From the NCBI RefSeq assembly GCF_000025185.1, contig NC_013720.1:806001-870000 (forward strand): DNA of 64,000 nucleotides. Direction: 5' to 3'. The position numbers and the translations under genes are program-made. The stretch comes from Pirellula staleyi DSM 6068. Its GTDB lineage: Bacteria; Planctomycetota; Planctomycetia; Pirellulales; Pirellulaceae. The stretch's first letter is position 1. Every line of letters starts with the position of its first letter. Below the pieces are notes generated by a model, which was given only the letters and a program-made list of their open reading frames with translations, did not search any database and had not been told where the DNA came from. Positions 40,986-49,094 of this stretch are shown in pieces.

Positions 40986-42386
40986 CTACACTTCCAGCGT
41001 CGAACTTCCCTTCGAAAGATCGAAGGCGATGGTGAGTTTGTCGCCCGACTGAAAGTACGTTCCGCTGCTGATTTTCCGTAGCGAATCGACTTTTGCGAGC
41101 GTCTTCATGCTCTTCATGCCACTCTTCGCGTCGATCGTCACCAGCTTCACCGGCGCGTCGGTGGCGCGCTTGGTTTCGATGGTGAAATTGGGTGATGCAA
41201 ACGGCGCACGAAGCAGAATCGTATTCTCGGTGCGCGTGATGCTTGTGAGCTCTTTCGCAGCCCAGTAGCGCGAGAGTTCGCTGAGCTTCATCCAAATCAG
41301 GTTATCGTATTTCTCATGCAAGCGCGCGACGATGTCTTTCAGAATCTGAAAGCCAAACTTTTCGCCATTGCAATAAATTCCCGGCCAGTGGCAGACCATG
41401 CAAGCAGGTTCGCCGCGGTCGATCACCTCCACCATGCGACCACTTTTTAGATCAGCGGTGATGAACTGATCGACATGTCCGATCTCGAGTCCATCCCAAC
41501 CACCAAACCAATCGCCGGTGCAGCCGATGATCGAGACCACGCACTCGGGATGATCGGTACCCAAATGTTTTGCATTCTCCACGCGCGGCACCACGCTTTC
41601 GCTGCCGGTGTAGAGATGACGAAAATAGTGCGGAATTTCTGCGTTATAAACGTCGCGGCAACTTTGCAGCGACGCGAGCGAAAGTTCTTTGAGCGCGCGA
41701 TTGCCAAAGCCACCCGGGGTCGTGATTCCTTCGCACTCAAGTCCCGCTTGTTTAAGCACGCGCAGTGCATAGCTGAGATAGTCCGTCAGCTCGTCGACAC
41801 TCTTGCCATCGGTCCAGCGCCAATTCTCCATGAAGCGCTCGCTGCGTTCTTCGTAGGGCCGGCCGGTCTTGGTATTGATCACCCAAGTGTGCGAAACCAT
41901 TTCGGGATGGATGTCCCAGTTGGGGGTGATTTCTTTGCGCACGAGGTCGAGACTGTCGAGCAGTTCTTTCTTACTCCAACCTGGCATGTCGCGATCGACC
42001 CAGCCCACGCAAGCGGGATACGGCACGATGCTGTACTTCCCTTTCACCCCGTGCTCGGTGCAGTAGTCGGCGAACTCGCGCACGAACGAATCGGGAATCT
42101 CGCGCGGCAGCTTGCGCCAATCTTGCTTGTAGTTATTGGGAAACACCTCGGCGAACTGCGGGATCGCGAAGTGGGCGAGATTCACGAGGCAGGTCGAGTC
42201 GTCGATGATCAGATTCACCGGTACCCGCGCGAGGGGCAAAATCGCCTGCACATCAGCGGATCGCTCCGGTCGCTCGCCCGGAATCGTGGCCCACGCTTGA
42301 TCGCCCCAGGCCAGCGCGCCTAAGGCGCCAACCGCACTCATTTCCAGCATTTTTCGCCGAGAAAACGTGTGGTTTTCGTACCGCAT
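40986..42386 (-). CDS. Tat-exported polysaccharide-deacetylase (NodB)-like protein
   Basis: 466 residues from the ATG at 42386, with CGGAG 8 bp upstream. Twin-arginine signal: HTFSRRKMLEMSAVGALGAL. The NodB fold is suggested by NLIIDDSTCLVNLAHF (the catalytic and metal Asp pair), the motif DIHPEMVSHTWVI (two His for zinc) and a late ACMVCHWPGIYCNG. It probably hydrolyses an ester or N-acetyl group on a cell-surface glycan; some relatives are inactive. Substrate unknown. It lies 40 bp upstream of the propeller gene on the same strand, so the two may be one operon. A divergent interval with a 16-bp palindrome separates it from the DUF1501 gene. Confidence 0.75.
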   Translation of the reverse strand: MRYENHTFSRRKMLEMSAVGALGALAWGDQAWATIPGERPERSADVQAILPLARVPVNLIIDDSTCLVNLAHFAIPQFAEVFPNNYKQDWRKLPREIPDSFVREFADYCTEHGVKGKYSIVPYPACVGWVDRDMPGWSKKELLDSLDLVRKEITPNWDIHPEMVSHTWVINTKTGRPYEERSERFMENWRWTDGKSVDELTDYLSYALRVLKQAGLECEGITTPGGFGNRALKELSLASLQSCRDVYNAEIPHYFRHLYTGSESVVPRVENAKHLGTDHPECVVSIIGCTGDWFGGWDGLEIGHVDQFITADLKSGRMVEVIDRGEPACMVCHWPGIYCNGEKFGFQILKDIVARLHEKYDNLIWMKLSELSRYWAAKELTSITRTENTILLRAPFASPNFTIETKRATDAPVKLVTIDAKSGMKSMKTLAKVDSLRKISSGTYFQSGDKLTIAFDLSKGSSTLEV

Positions 42387-42451
42387 CGCGACAACTCCGA
42401 GAGGTGTTTCGAGTGAGCTAAACGAGGCAAACAAAATGACTTTACTATTCC

Positions 42452-42467
42452 ATCGACAACTGTCGAT
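42452..42467. promoter_or_regulatory. 16-bp palindrome in a divergent promoter interval
   Basis: ATCGACAACTGTCGAT is a perfect 7+7 inverted repeat around AC. It lies between the Tat deacetylase-like gene and the DUF1501 gene, about 65 and 103 bp from their starts: a plausible shared operator. Confidence 0.4.
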
Positions 42468-42569
42468 CAGTACAACGGTAGTATACCGAGATGTACATCA
42501 GACCCCGCCAAAGTTTTCTCGGAAAAGTTTGCACCCCCGCCGCCGAAATTTCCCACGGATGACCTCGCC

Positions 42570-43883
42570 ATGTTTGACACGTTTGGTCGCCCTACGAACG
42601 TCAGCCGACGCCGCTTCCTCGCACAAACTTCCGTTCAAGTTGGCGCGCTGGGGACCCTCTCGATTGGCAGCTTCGCGCGCGGCGAGACAGGCAAGTCTTC
42701 CGTAGCACCGAAAGCCAAGCGGGCGATGATGATTTTTCTCGCAGGTGGCGCTTCACACTTCGAGACGTTCGATCCCAAGCCCGATGCGCCGCTTGAATTT
42801 CGCGGACCGTTTAACGCCATTAGCACCAAACTCCCTGGCATTCAGTTCAGCGAGAATCTACGCGAGCTCTCGAAGCTCAACGATCAATTCTCGCTCGTCC
42901 GCAGCGTCTGTCACGAGAATAGCGGCCATGGCGGCGGCCAACGCCAAGTGCAAACGGGCTACAAGAGTGCTTCGCTCGAAGACGAATTGCCGCACGACTA
43001 TCCGGCGGTCGGGAGCGTGGTGGCGAAGATGCGCGGGCCGATGTCGCAAGGTATGCCGACGTATATGCATCTGCCCAACGGCAACGATGGCGGGGCGAAA
43101 TTCCTGGGGAATGCGTACGATGCGTTTCAGGTGTATAGCACCGGTTTGCCGGTGGGAATTCAGCTGCGAAGTTCGGTGAAGCTCGATCGACTCGAATCGC
43201 GCGTGGCACTACGCAAATCGCTCGACCGCATGGCGCGCGTGGCGAGTGAAGGTCGCGCAATGGAGAGCATGGATCAGCTGGAGCGGCAAGCGCTGGAGAT
43301 GATCACCAGCCCCTCTGCTGCCGATGCGTTCGAACTCGACAAAGAGTCCGAAGCGATGCGCATGCGCTACGGCAAGCACGAAGCGGGCCGCTGCCTGCTA
43401 CTCGCCCGCCGCTTTTTGGAAGCAGGCGCGGGAATCGTCACCGTGCGCATGGGAAGTTGGGATCACCACGGCAATGCGGGGGGAACCGTCACCAGCGGAA
43501 CGCTCGAAAACGTCCCACCACTCGACCAATCGCTCTCTGCATTTCTGACCGACATGACCGAACGTGGCATGCTCGACGATACGATCGTATGGGTCTGGGG
43601 CGAATTCGGTCGCACCCCACGGATCAACAACAGCGCCGGTCGCGACCACTGGCCGCAAGCGATGAGCGTGCTGCTGGCAGGTGGCGGCATTCAGCCCGGC
43701 CACGTGATTGGCAGCACCACCAGCAAAGGGGAACATCCGGCCGACTCCCCCTTCTCGCCCGCCGATGTGCTGGCGACGGTCTACAAACAGCTCGGCATCG
43801 ACACCAGCCACCAATTCCTCAACACCGCCGGCCGCCCCATCTCCATCCTCGCCGAAGGCAAACCGATCCGCGAGTTGCTGTAG
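42570..43883 (+). CDS. DUF1501 family Tat-exported protein
   Basis: 437 residues, ATG start. The Tat signal has NVSRRRFLAQTSVQVGALGT. The body matches DUF1501 (alkaline-phosphatase-like superfamily; sulfatase relatives): KRAMMIFLAGGASHFETFDP, SVCHENSGHGGGQRQVQTGY, RMGSWDHHGNAGG, VWVWGEFGRTPRINNSAGRD then HWP, and SPFSPADVLATVYKQLGIDT. Planctomycetes have dozens of these, usually paired with DUF1549/1553 cytochrome genes; here that partner is absent and the neighbours are the NodB-like and heme proteins. Function is not established. The stop TAG is part of GTAGGTC. Confidence 0.95.
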   Translation: MFDTFGRPTNVSRRRFLAQTSVQVGALGTLSIGSFARGETGKSSVAPKAKRAMMIFLAGGASHFETFDPKPDAPLEFRGPFNAISTKLPGIQFSENLRELSKLNDQFSLVRSVCHENSGHGGGQRQVQTGYKSASLEDELPHDYPAVGSVVAKMRGPMSQGMPTYMHLPNGNDGGAKFLGNAYDAFQVYSTGLPVGIQLRSSVKLDRLESRVALRKSLDRMARVASEGRAMESMDQLERQALEMITSPSAADAFELDKESEAMRMRYGKHEAGRCLLLARRFLEAGAGIVTVRMGSWDHHGNAGGTVTSGTLENVPPLDQSLSAFLTDMTERGMLDDTIVWVWGEFGRTPRINNSAGRDHWPQAMSVLLAGGGIQPGHVIGSTTSKGEHPADSPFSPADVLATVYKQLGIDTSHQFLNTAGRPISILAEGKPIRELL

Positions 43884-43890
43884 GTCATGT

Positions 43891-44538
43891 ATGTCGTCGC
43901 AATCACCCACTTATTTGATACCGGAAGAATGGATCGACGACCTTGAACCCTTGCCAACTTACGAACACTTTCGCCACCCTGGTGCCGATCTCGATTCCGA
44001 GTATGCGAGGAAGAATTTTGAAGGGCTCTCTCGCACACAAGCACTCGTTAAGTTTCGCGACTGCCCGTTTACTCATCAAGAAGATTTTCTATGGATGAGT
44101 CCACCGGCATTTCTCTTTTATTTCCCGGTGATTGAGCGCTACCTGTATGAGTTCGACAAAGCTGAACCAACGGACTTCAGTCCGATGGCTTCATGTATTG
44201 CCAATGCCATCTCATCGCAGTTGAGTTATCTGCGGAAGCTACATCAGAGGGGCATTCCGCTGGTCCCGCCTGATTCAGCCGAATCGCAAGCGGCAAGGAT
44301 GACGAGCAACCATAAGAAGAAACGTAGCGACGCTAATGCAAGCCGCAAGCTAGACCTAGCCATTTTAGAAGCTCGCATGCCTCGTTCCATTGCAGAACGA
44401 TCGCAACGGTTGGCCGACCATGTGCTTAGCAATCCCACGAAATTCGCCCTCAATCGAGAGGAAGAGCAACTTCTCGCAAAACCTTGGAGCAAAGTGAAAC
44501 TCAACGCACAGAAGCTATTGAATCTACTCAATCCATAG
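43891..44538 (+). CDS. Hypothetical protein
   Basis: 215 residues from the ATG at 43891, 7 bp after the DUF1501 stop; the longer upstream frame is a shadow of DUF1501. The N-terminal half looks like a soluble alpha/beta domain (PEEWIDDLEPLPTYEHFRHP, then CPFTHQEDFLWMSPPAFLFY and FPVIERYLYEF). The C-terminal part is a lysine-rich linker (SNHKKKRSDANASRKLDLAI) and helices. No known family or motif. Base composition is less GC-biased than DUF1501's, and the short gap may mean co-transcription, yet a shared function is not implied. Confidence 0.65.
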   Translation: MSSQSPTYLIPEEWIDDLEPLPTYEHFRHPGADLDSEYARKNFEGLSRTQALVKFRDCPFTHQEDFLWMSPPAFLFYFPVIERYLYEFDKAEPTDFSPMASCIANAISSQLSYLRKLHQRGIPLVPPDSAESQAARMTSNHKKKRSDANASRKLDLAILEARMPRSIAERSQRLADHVLSNPTKFALNREEEQLLAKPWSKVKLNAQKLLNLLNP

Positions 44539-44713
44539 TCGCCAAAAGATGGCTCTTCCTGACCTCGCGACGTGCGTTTAACCGCCGAAGTTTGGCTACT
44601 TGCCATTTATGCCAACAGTGAGCCTCATATTTCTTGCAGAAGATCGCTTGTTAAGTTGCACTGGCCCCACCGGTTAAGGTAGTAGCAACCAACTTTCAAG
44701 CGAAAGCCGGGCG

Positions 44714-45259
44714 ATGGACAATCCCTACAGTATTTCAGACACGCCCTTGCGTGACGATGGCAAAAGAGGGCGGCGCTATCCACCCTGGTACAGCGTTGTA
44801 GCTTTGCTGCTGCTCATGATGGCATCTATACCGATCCTGGTATCTCTACGCTATCAATCGCGACCACCAGTCGTTCGCTTTACGATTCCCAATGGGTTTC
44901 GTGGTCCGTTCGTCGTTCGTGAAACCGAGGGCGGTATCCCTCCCAAACAAACCTCCAATCATCAGTATAGAATCGAAGTTCCACCGTCTGGAATTGCCGT
45001 GATAGGGAAGTGTCGCCTCTTTTTCCAGTGGCACACACTGGTTCCTGTTTACGCCAGCGGCGTCTCGTTACCCTACGCGTTGTCGCTTGATCCACCAGAA
45101 GATCGAACAACCGTTGCTCTATGGGGTCTTCACACCTCCGGCAATAAAGATCACTGGTACTTCGTAGGCACTCGGTCCGAAGTTGTCGACATGTATACCT
45201 CCGACCTCTCTGTCGAGGACGGAGCAATCGTCGTCTACAATCCCTACAAGTCCCCGTAG
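44714..45259 (+). CDS. Membrane-anchored hypothetical protein (DUF6843-like)
   Basis: 181 residues, ATG start. A cytoplasmic, charged N-terminus (RDDGKRGRRYPPWY) precedes one membrane anchor (SVVALLLLMMASIPILVSLR). The exposed domain opens with VRFTIPNGFRGPFVVRETEG and IEVPPSGIAVI, the order IPxGFxGxxxV then a Pro-Gly turn that recalls DUF6843. It continues with WYFVGTRSEVVDMYTSDLSV. No catalytic motif. The function is unknown. The stop codon TAG lies inside a GTAGG-family hairpin at 45256-45281, so the hairpin may form the 3' end of its transcript. Confidence 0.65.
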   Translation: MDNPYSISDTPLRDDGKRGRRYPPWYSVVALLLLMMASIPILVSLRYQSRPPVVRFTIPNGFRGPFVVRETEGGIPPKQTSNHQYRIEVPPSGIAVIGKCRLFFQWHTLVPVYASGVSLPYALSLDPPEDRTTVALWGLHTSGNKDHWYFVGTRSEVVDMYTSDLSVEDGAIVVYNPYKSP

Positions 45260-45281
45260 GTCGGTTACTCTCATAACCGAC
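45256..45281. repeat. GTAGG-family hairpin overlapping a stop codon
   Basis: GTAGGTCGGTTACTCTCATA then ACCGAC: GTCGGTTA pairs with TAACCGAC. The TAG at 45257-45259 is the stop codon of the upstream gene. Confidence 0.7.
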
Positions 45282-45377
45282 AAACAATCCAGCCTCGATT
45301 CTCTTGCGCTCACGACGTGCTTTGCTTTGTTAGCGAGCCAATCGAGCAGTGGGCTAAAATGGTGCGTCTAGAAGCGT

Positions 45378-45403
45378 GTCGGCTACGGGAGTAGCCGACC
45401 TAC
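45378..45403. repeat. GTAGG-family hairpin overlapping the stop of the PepSY gene
   Basis: GTCGGCTAC and GTAGCCGAC around GGGA, then CTAC. On the minus strand the GTAGG contains the TAG stop of the gene at 45400-46530. The stem differs from the one at 45256 by paired changes. Confidence 0.7.
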
Positions 45404-46530
45404 GGGGCAAAACCTACGGGGGGGGCGATTGGCTTTTGGGATGCTCGTTTTTTGCGGCGGCGCTGTCGCCAGAGCAAGGTGCCTGTTACTCCCAGGAGCC
45501 ATGGGCTGAGCGAAACGAAAATGTAGAAGATGCGCAGCGGAAGCCCACCGATGGTTCCGTAGTGGAGTGGCAACACCCACATCATGACGGTGTCGGCGCG
45601 GGAGCGAGTCGAGGGATCTTCGGTATGTTCAATCGCCCCGGAGTACGGATTGATGACGAGTCGCACTTCGGTCAGACGCGTTTCCATCTGCTCAGGCATA
45701 TTCAGAAAGACACGATAAGGATCTTCGGGTTTGGCGGGAACGTAGAGTCGATAGAGCTCGTGGCCGGGATAGTTCTCCATCGCTAACTCGACGGCAGCAT
45801 TGGGGCTGATCGTTGGGCCGGTTTGCTGCGTCACCTTCATGGGGCGCGTTTCACTCGGTTTCGACCACGTGATCAGGCCGACAATCGCTTCAGCCTGCGG
45901 CCAAAACACCATCGCTGCACCGGTGGCCCCGATCACGAGCAGAAAGCAGGAAACGTAGAACCCGGCCACACGGTGGAGGTCGAAGTTGGTCCGCTTCCAA
46001 CCGGTCGACCAGTTCACGAGCAGGTAGCTCCAATTGAGCGCCCCTACCGGCCACCACAGCACGATGCCACTGATCGAAAGCAAGCAGACGGCAATCGCCG
46101 AAAGCCCGGTAATCCAGTAGCCCACCTTTCCTGCCATGAGATTCACATGCAAATGCAGCACGATGCTGTGCAGGCCGCTGGTGGCCCGCGAAACTTCGAG
46201 CGCTCGCCCTGTGTAGGGATCAAGCACGATCTTATTGCCGAGTTTCGTGGTCGCGGTTACCACCCCTGTTTTGTCGGGAGGAAACACGATGCGTGTCGGA
46301 ACGTCACCCTCGGGCAAGGCGCGCTGCATCGACGTGACGATGGCGTCATAGCTCAGCCTCTCGCCCCCAACGGCCACTTGGTGGCTGATTCCCGAACCGA
46401 CTTCGCTCAGCCAGGTTGGAAAGACCAAGAGTGCGCCAGTGGCTCCGAGTACCAAGAGTGGTAGCGAGGCCAAAACAGCCAGCAGCCAATGCACTTTGCG
46501 GAACCACGACTTGAGTTGCGGTGATTTCAT
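45400..46530 (-). CDS. PepSY-associated membrane protein (PiuB-like iron-uptake family)
   Basis: 376 residues, ATG start. Four main membrane segments: WLLAVLASLPLLVLGATGAL (N-terminal), GYWITGLSAIAVCLLSISGI, RVAGFYVSCFLLVIGATGAA and IFYIFVSLSPWLLGVTGTLL. Conserved His lie in KVHWLL, LHSIVLHLHVNL, DLHRVAG and LPLHYG, a set that could bind heme. Two PepSY-like extracellular parts are present (NKIVLDPYTGRALEV; VRLVINPYSGAIEHTE). Relatives are iron-regulated and occur beside siderophore receptors (family knowledge). The upstream inverted repeat with ATTATCA suggests Fur-type control. Confidence 0.85.
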   Translation of the reverse strand: MKSPQLKSWFRKVHWLLAVLASLPLLVLGATGALLVFPTWLSEVGSGISHQVAVGGERLSYDAIVTSMQRALPEGDVPTRIVFPPDKTGVVTATTKLGNKIVLDPYTGRALEVSRATSGLHSIVLHLHVNLMAGKVGYWITGLSAIAVCLLSISGIVLWWPVGALNWSYLLVNWSTGWKRTNFDLHRVAGFYVSCFLLVIGATGAAMVFWPQAEAIVGLITWSKPSETRPMKVTQQTGPTISPNAAVELAMENYPGHELYRLYVPAKPEDPYRVFLNMPEQMETRLTEVRLVINPYSGAIEHTEDPSTRSRADTVMMWVLPLHYGTIGGLPLRIFYIFVSLSPWLLGVTGTLLWRQRRRKKRASQKPIAPPVGFAP

Positions 46531-46561
46531 GCTTCAATTCATCTGTATTATCATTTGAAGC
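46531..46561. promoter_or_regulatory. Inverted repeat with a Fur-like half site upstream of the PepSY gene
   Basis: GCTTCAA (46531-46537) and TTGAAGC (46555-46561) are perfect inverted repeats. Between them is ATTATCA, one half of a Fur box. It lies directly before the ATG at 46530. Confidence 0.35.
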
Positions 46562-46613
46562 GCGAAGGCTTTAGGAAAGAAAGCCACCAGCGGGTGTGGG
46601 TTTGATGAAGGTC

Positions 46614-47093
46614 TTAGCGAAGATCAAAAGGAGGCAACTGATTTTCGCCTTCTGTGATCGTGACCGTCAGATTGGAAGTGGCTGGATTGAGATAGCGACC
46701 TCGAAAGCGATCGGGGCGCTCTCCCATGAACATGTTCTCGCGTTCTTCCGGCGTGCGAGGCTGATAACTGGTGTCGGGCCATTTCAGCGACACTCGGTAG
46801 GTTCCGACGGGGGCACCATCGTTGAGTACATAGGAGGTCAGCTGAAAGGCCCCCGAGGCATCCGTCGTTCCGTGCGGATAGATGGCTGCTGGATCATTAG
46901 CCCCGGAGGGATGCAGCGTCACCACGACCCCTGCTGCTCCTTGGCCCAGGTAGGTGACTGTACCTTGGGTCGGAAATACCGGCTTATTTCCCGCGCTGCT
47001 GGAATCGCCGCAGCCAGTATAAGTTGCGACAGCGACGAGCGCAACCACCGCCGATCTCGCGACCCAGTCCCACCACCGACAGCAACGCGGCAT
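46614..47093 (-). CDS. Small lipoprotein with transthyretin-like fold
   Basis: 159 residues from the ATG at 47093, with AAGGT before it. The signal peptide ends at a lipobox-like YTGC (SAVVALVAVATYTGCGDSSS). The mature part is a carboxypeptidase-regulatory/transthyretin-like beta sandwich: FPTQGTVTYLGQGAAGVVVT, LHPSG, TTDASGAFQLTSY and VGTYRVSLKW. These lipoproteins nearly always accompany DUF1559 genes in planctomycetes (family knowledge), and the DUF1559 gene lies 67 bp upstream on the same strand. The role is probably in envelope assembly. Confidence 0.85.
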   Translation of the reverse strand: MPRCCRWWDWVARSAVVALVAVATYTGCGDSSSAGNKPVFPTQGTVTYLGQGAAGVVVTLHPSGANDPAAIYPHGTTDASGAFQLTSYVLNDGAPVGTYRVSLKWPDTSYQPRTPEERENMFMGERPDRFRGRYLNPATSNLTVTITEGENQLPPFDLR

Positions 47094-47160
47094 GCTCGCA
47101 CCTTCGACCCGACTGAACTCGCTAGAAACGGGATGACCGCGCATTTAAACGGCAATTAAC

Positions 47161-48069
47161 TTAAGGGGCCGTGACAACTTCACCACCATTGTGCGATCCG
47201 AGTGCACGAAAAGTAGTGGCATCGATCGTTTGGTTAATCAGTTTGACGGACCCATCCGCAAAACCAAACATGGCTCCACCAGGATGGAAGCTGTAAGGCT
47301 GAAACTCATTGCTACAGTTCATCACACAGGGGCCGGGACGGGTGAGTCCATCGGCGCTGTAAGTATTAAGGGCCATTCCATTGTTGCCTGCCCAAGGTGC
47401 ATACCACAGGAAATCAGTGGGTATGGTCGGCTGAATCTTTCCCTTAATGATGAAGTTTGGCTTGCCACACATCTCCATAAACCAAAAAGTATTGCTGGTT
47501 CCATCCGTGATAGCGGCGAAATTAGGATCAGTGGCCCCTAAAATCCCGGTTACTGCGGCGCCGGCGGCATCACGAAGATTGCGCACTGCGTAGTAATCGG
47601 TCACGGAGCCCTTGCCGTCCGTCGTCTGAACGGTTCCAAAAATATTTTGGATCGTGACGGTTCGAAATCCACCAGGCGAGGATGGACAAACATAGAACTT
47701 GACGTGGGTTTGAATGGCGGGCTGATTGTCTGGGTGATCAAAGCCCTTGGCATAGTCGTAGCGCGACTCGAGATTACCCTGTTCGGCATAGGGCATGATG
47801 AGGGTCAACACACCATTGACCGTCGAAGTGCCGTTAGGTGACGTAACCATAATACGTCCAGGTGGCAACTTAGTGAGCGTGTCGTGATAGTTGTGGATGG
47901 CAATTCCAACCTGCCGCAGGTTATTACTGCACGACATGCGACGAGCCGCTTCACGCGCAGCTTGTACTGCAGGAAGCAACAGGGCCACCAGCACGCCAAT
48001 AATGGCAATGACCACGAGCAACTCAACCAAAGTGAAACCAGAGCGCGGCGTTTTCACAGCAGTCCCCAT
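47161..48069 (-). CDS. DUF1559 pilin-like protein
   Basis: 302 residues from the ATG at 48069; a GTG at 48057 (then [13 protein letters not shown]) is also possible. The type IV pilin-like processing and N-methylation motif is complete: [20 protein letters not shown], then [20 protein letters not shown]. The DUF1559 domain follows with [24 protein letters not shown] and the closing [20 protein letters not shown]. The product is expected to be processed by a prepilin peptidase and sit in the envelope; planctomycetes encode dozens. It forms an operon-like pair with the lipoprotein gene 67 bp downstream. Confidence 0.95.
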   Translation of the reverse strand: MGTAVKTPRSGFTLVELLVVIAIIGVLVALLLPAVQAAREAARRMSCSNNLRQVGIAIHNYHDTLTKLPPGRIMVTSPNGTSTVNGVLTLIMPYAEQGNLESRYDYAKGFDHPDNQPAIQTHVKFYVCPSSPGGFRTVTIQNIFGTVQTTDGKGSVTDYYAVRNLRDAAGAAVTGILGATDPNFAAITDGTSNTFWFMEMCGKPNFIIKGKIQPTIPTDFLWYAPWAGNNGMALNTYSADGLTRPGPCVMNCSNEFQPYSFHPGGAMFGFADGSVKLINQTIDATTFRALGSHNGGEVVTAP

Positions 48070-48396
48070 CCCGACAGCAGAAGTTCTAGACCCCAAAACA
48101 CAACACCACTCCGGGCGCAACGTAGGCGCGGGTCGAACAGCAACCATGAGGCTGGCGGATGGGCTGGCAGGTGGCAGGTCGAACGCAGGTGGGTGGTTTG
48201 AAACAGATCTCCCGGGCCGAGTGGCTGAAATCAGACAGCCAGGCGATAATGAGAACCTGTCTCAACTAACTCGCAGTTTAACTACGGCGTCTACGCAGTC
48301 AAGTGGGAGAGAGGCGTCGCCCGCAGCTTCTATCCGAACCCAAGGGTGCAACGCGAGCGATATGGGGGAAGGTTCGAGCTGCGAAGTTGCCGGGGT
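48070..48396. other. Interval upstream of the DUF1559 gene
   Basis: 327 bp without a supported gene. It should contain the promoter of the DUF1559 operon and the 3' region of the DUF6194-like gene. The only open frame is on the opposite strand and is basic and serine-rich, with no protein character. No repeat family is seen here. Confidence 0.4.
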
Positions 48397-48780
48397 TTAC
48401 TGCTTGGCGAGTTTCTTTTGGTAGCTGGCCACGAGCATAGGCTGGAGGCGGGCGAACGATTCGGCGGAGGGGTTGAGGATGCAGATGTAGTGCATCATGC
48501 CGTATTCAGGGTGGGGCATAATGGTGTCGAGGGCAGTGAAGTCGCGCGGCTCCTCTTGAAAGCCGAGCGAGCGGAAATCGTCTTTCGTGAGGCTGATGTT
48601 GAGTCGAAAGACCCCTTCGCGATCGAGGTTTGAATAGCTGTCGTGCGCGCTAGTGGTGAGAATGGTGGCGAGCGGGAGCCGTTGGTCGTCGCCGACAAAG
48701 AAGAAGCTCGTCCCCTCTTGGTCGAGGCGCGAGATGTTGCCGAGGCTCAGGATGAAGGCAGCGATTTGGTCGGGTGTCAT
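48397..48780 (-). CDS. DUF6194-like protein
   Basis: 127 residues, ATG start. Family features: MTPDQIAAFILSL, a beta segment SFFFVGDDQRLPLATILTTS, AHDSYSNLDREGVFRLNISL, then DFTALDTIMPHPEYGMMHYI and the closing ILNPSAESFARLQPMLVASY. These match the DUF6194 pattern (PHPxYxxxxxIxxLNP). The proteins are small and cytoplasmic, of unknown function. It is separated by a repeat-containing interval from LpxB and shares no obvious operon. Confidence 0.75.
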   Translation of the reverse strand: MTPDQIAAFILSLGNISRLDQEGTSFFFVGDDQRLPLATILTTSAHDSYSNLDREGVFRLNISLTKDDFRSLGFQEEPRDFTALDTIMPHPEYGMMHYICILNPSAESFARLQPMLVASYQKKLAKQ

Positions 48781-48959
48781 GCAGCGAGTTTAGTGGGATT
48801 GTGGGGCGAGGGCCAGCGATAAAGCAAGTTTAGGGTCGCGCAGAAGTTCAGCATGCTCCTCCTGCTTCGCTGGTAGGAGCATGGCACCCCGCCGTAATAG
48901 AAGGAACACTCGCCTGCAAGCGACGTGAAAACCCAGCCATCATGGCAGAGCCTACTCCC

Positions 48960-48988
48960 GTCAGGTTCCCTATGGGCACCTGACCTAC
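48960..48988. repeat. GTAGG-family hairpin, reverse orientation
   Basis: GTCAGGTTCCC and a right arm ending CACCTGAC then CTAC; GTCAGGT pairs with ACCTGAC. The reverse strand starts GTAGGTCAGGTG. Confidence 0.65.
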
Positions 48989-49007
48989 CAAGGGGAGGCA
49001 GGCAGAT

Positions 49008-49028
49008 GTCCGGTGGAACCGGACCTAC
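49008..49028. repeat. GTAGG-family hairpin, reverse orientation
   Basis: GTCCGGT pairs with ACCGGAC around GGA, then CTAC. The interval 48781-49094 holds this and the preceding hairpin and no gene. Confidence 0.65.
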
Positions 49029-49094
49029 GAAGAGCAGTGCCACCCGAAGCCAGGAGTTACACCCAAGCTGGTGTTAGCTGAACCGAAATGCTTG

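Noticed and set aside
43708-43890. Upstream extension of the 43891-44538 gene
   Set aside because: It overlaps the end of DUF1501 in another frame and is Pro/Ser-rich; the ATG at 43891 is the sensible start.
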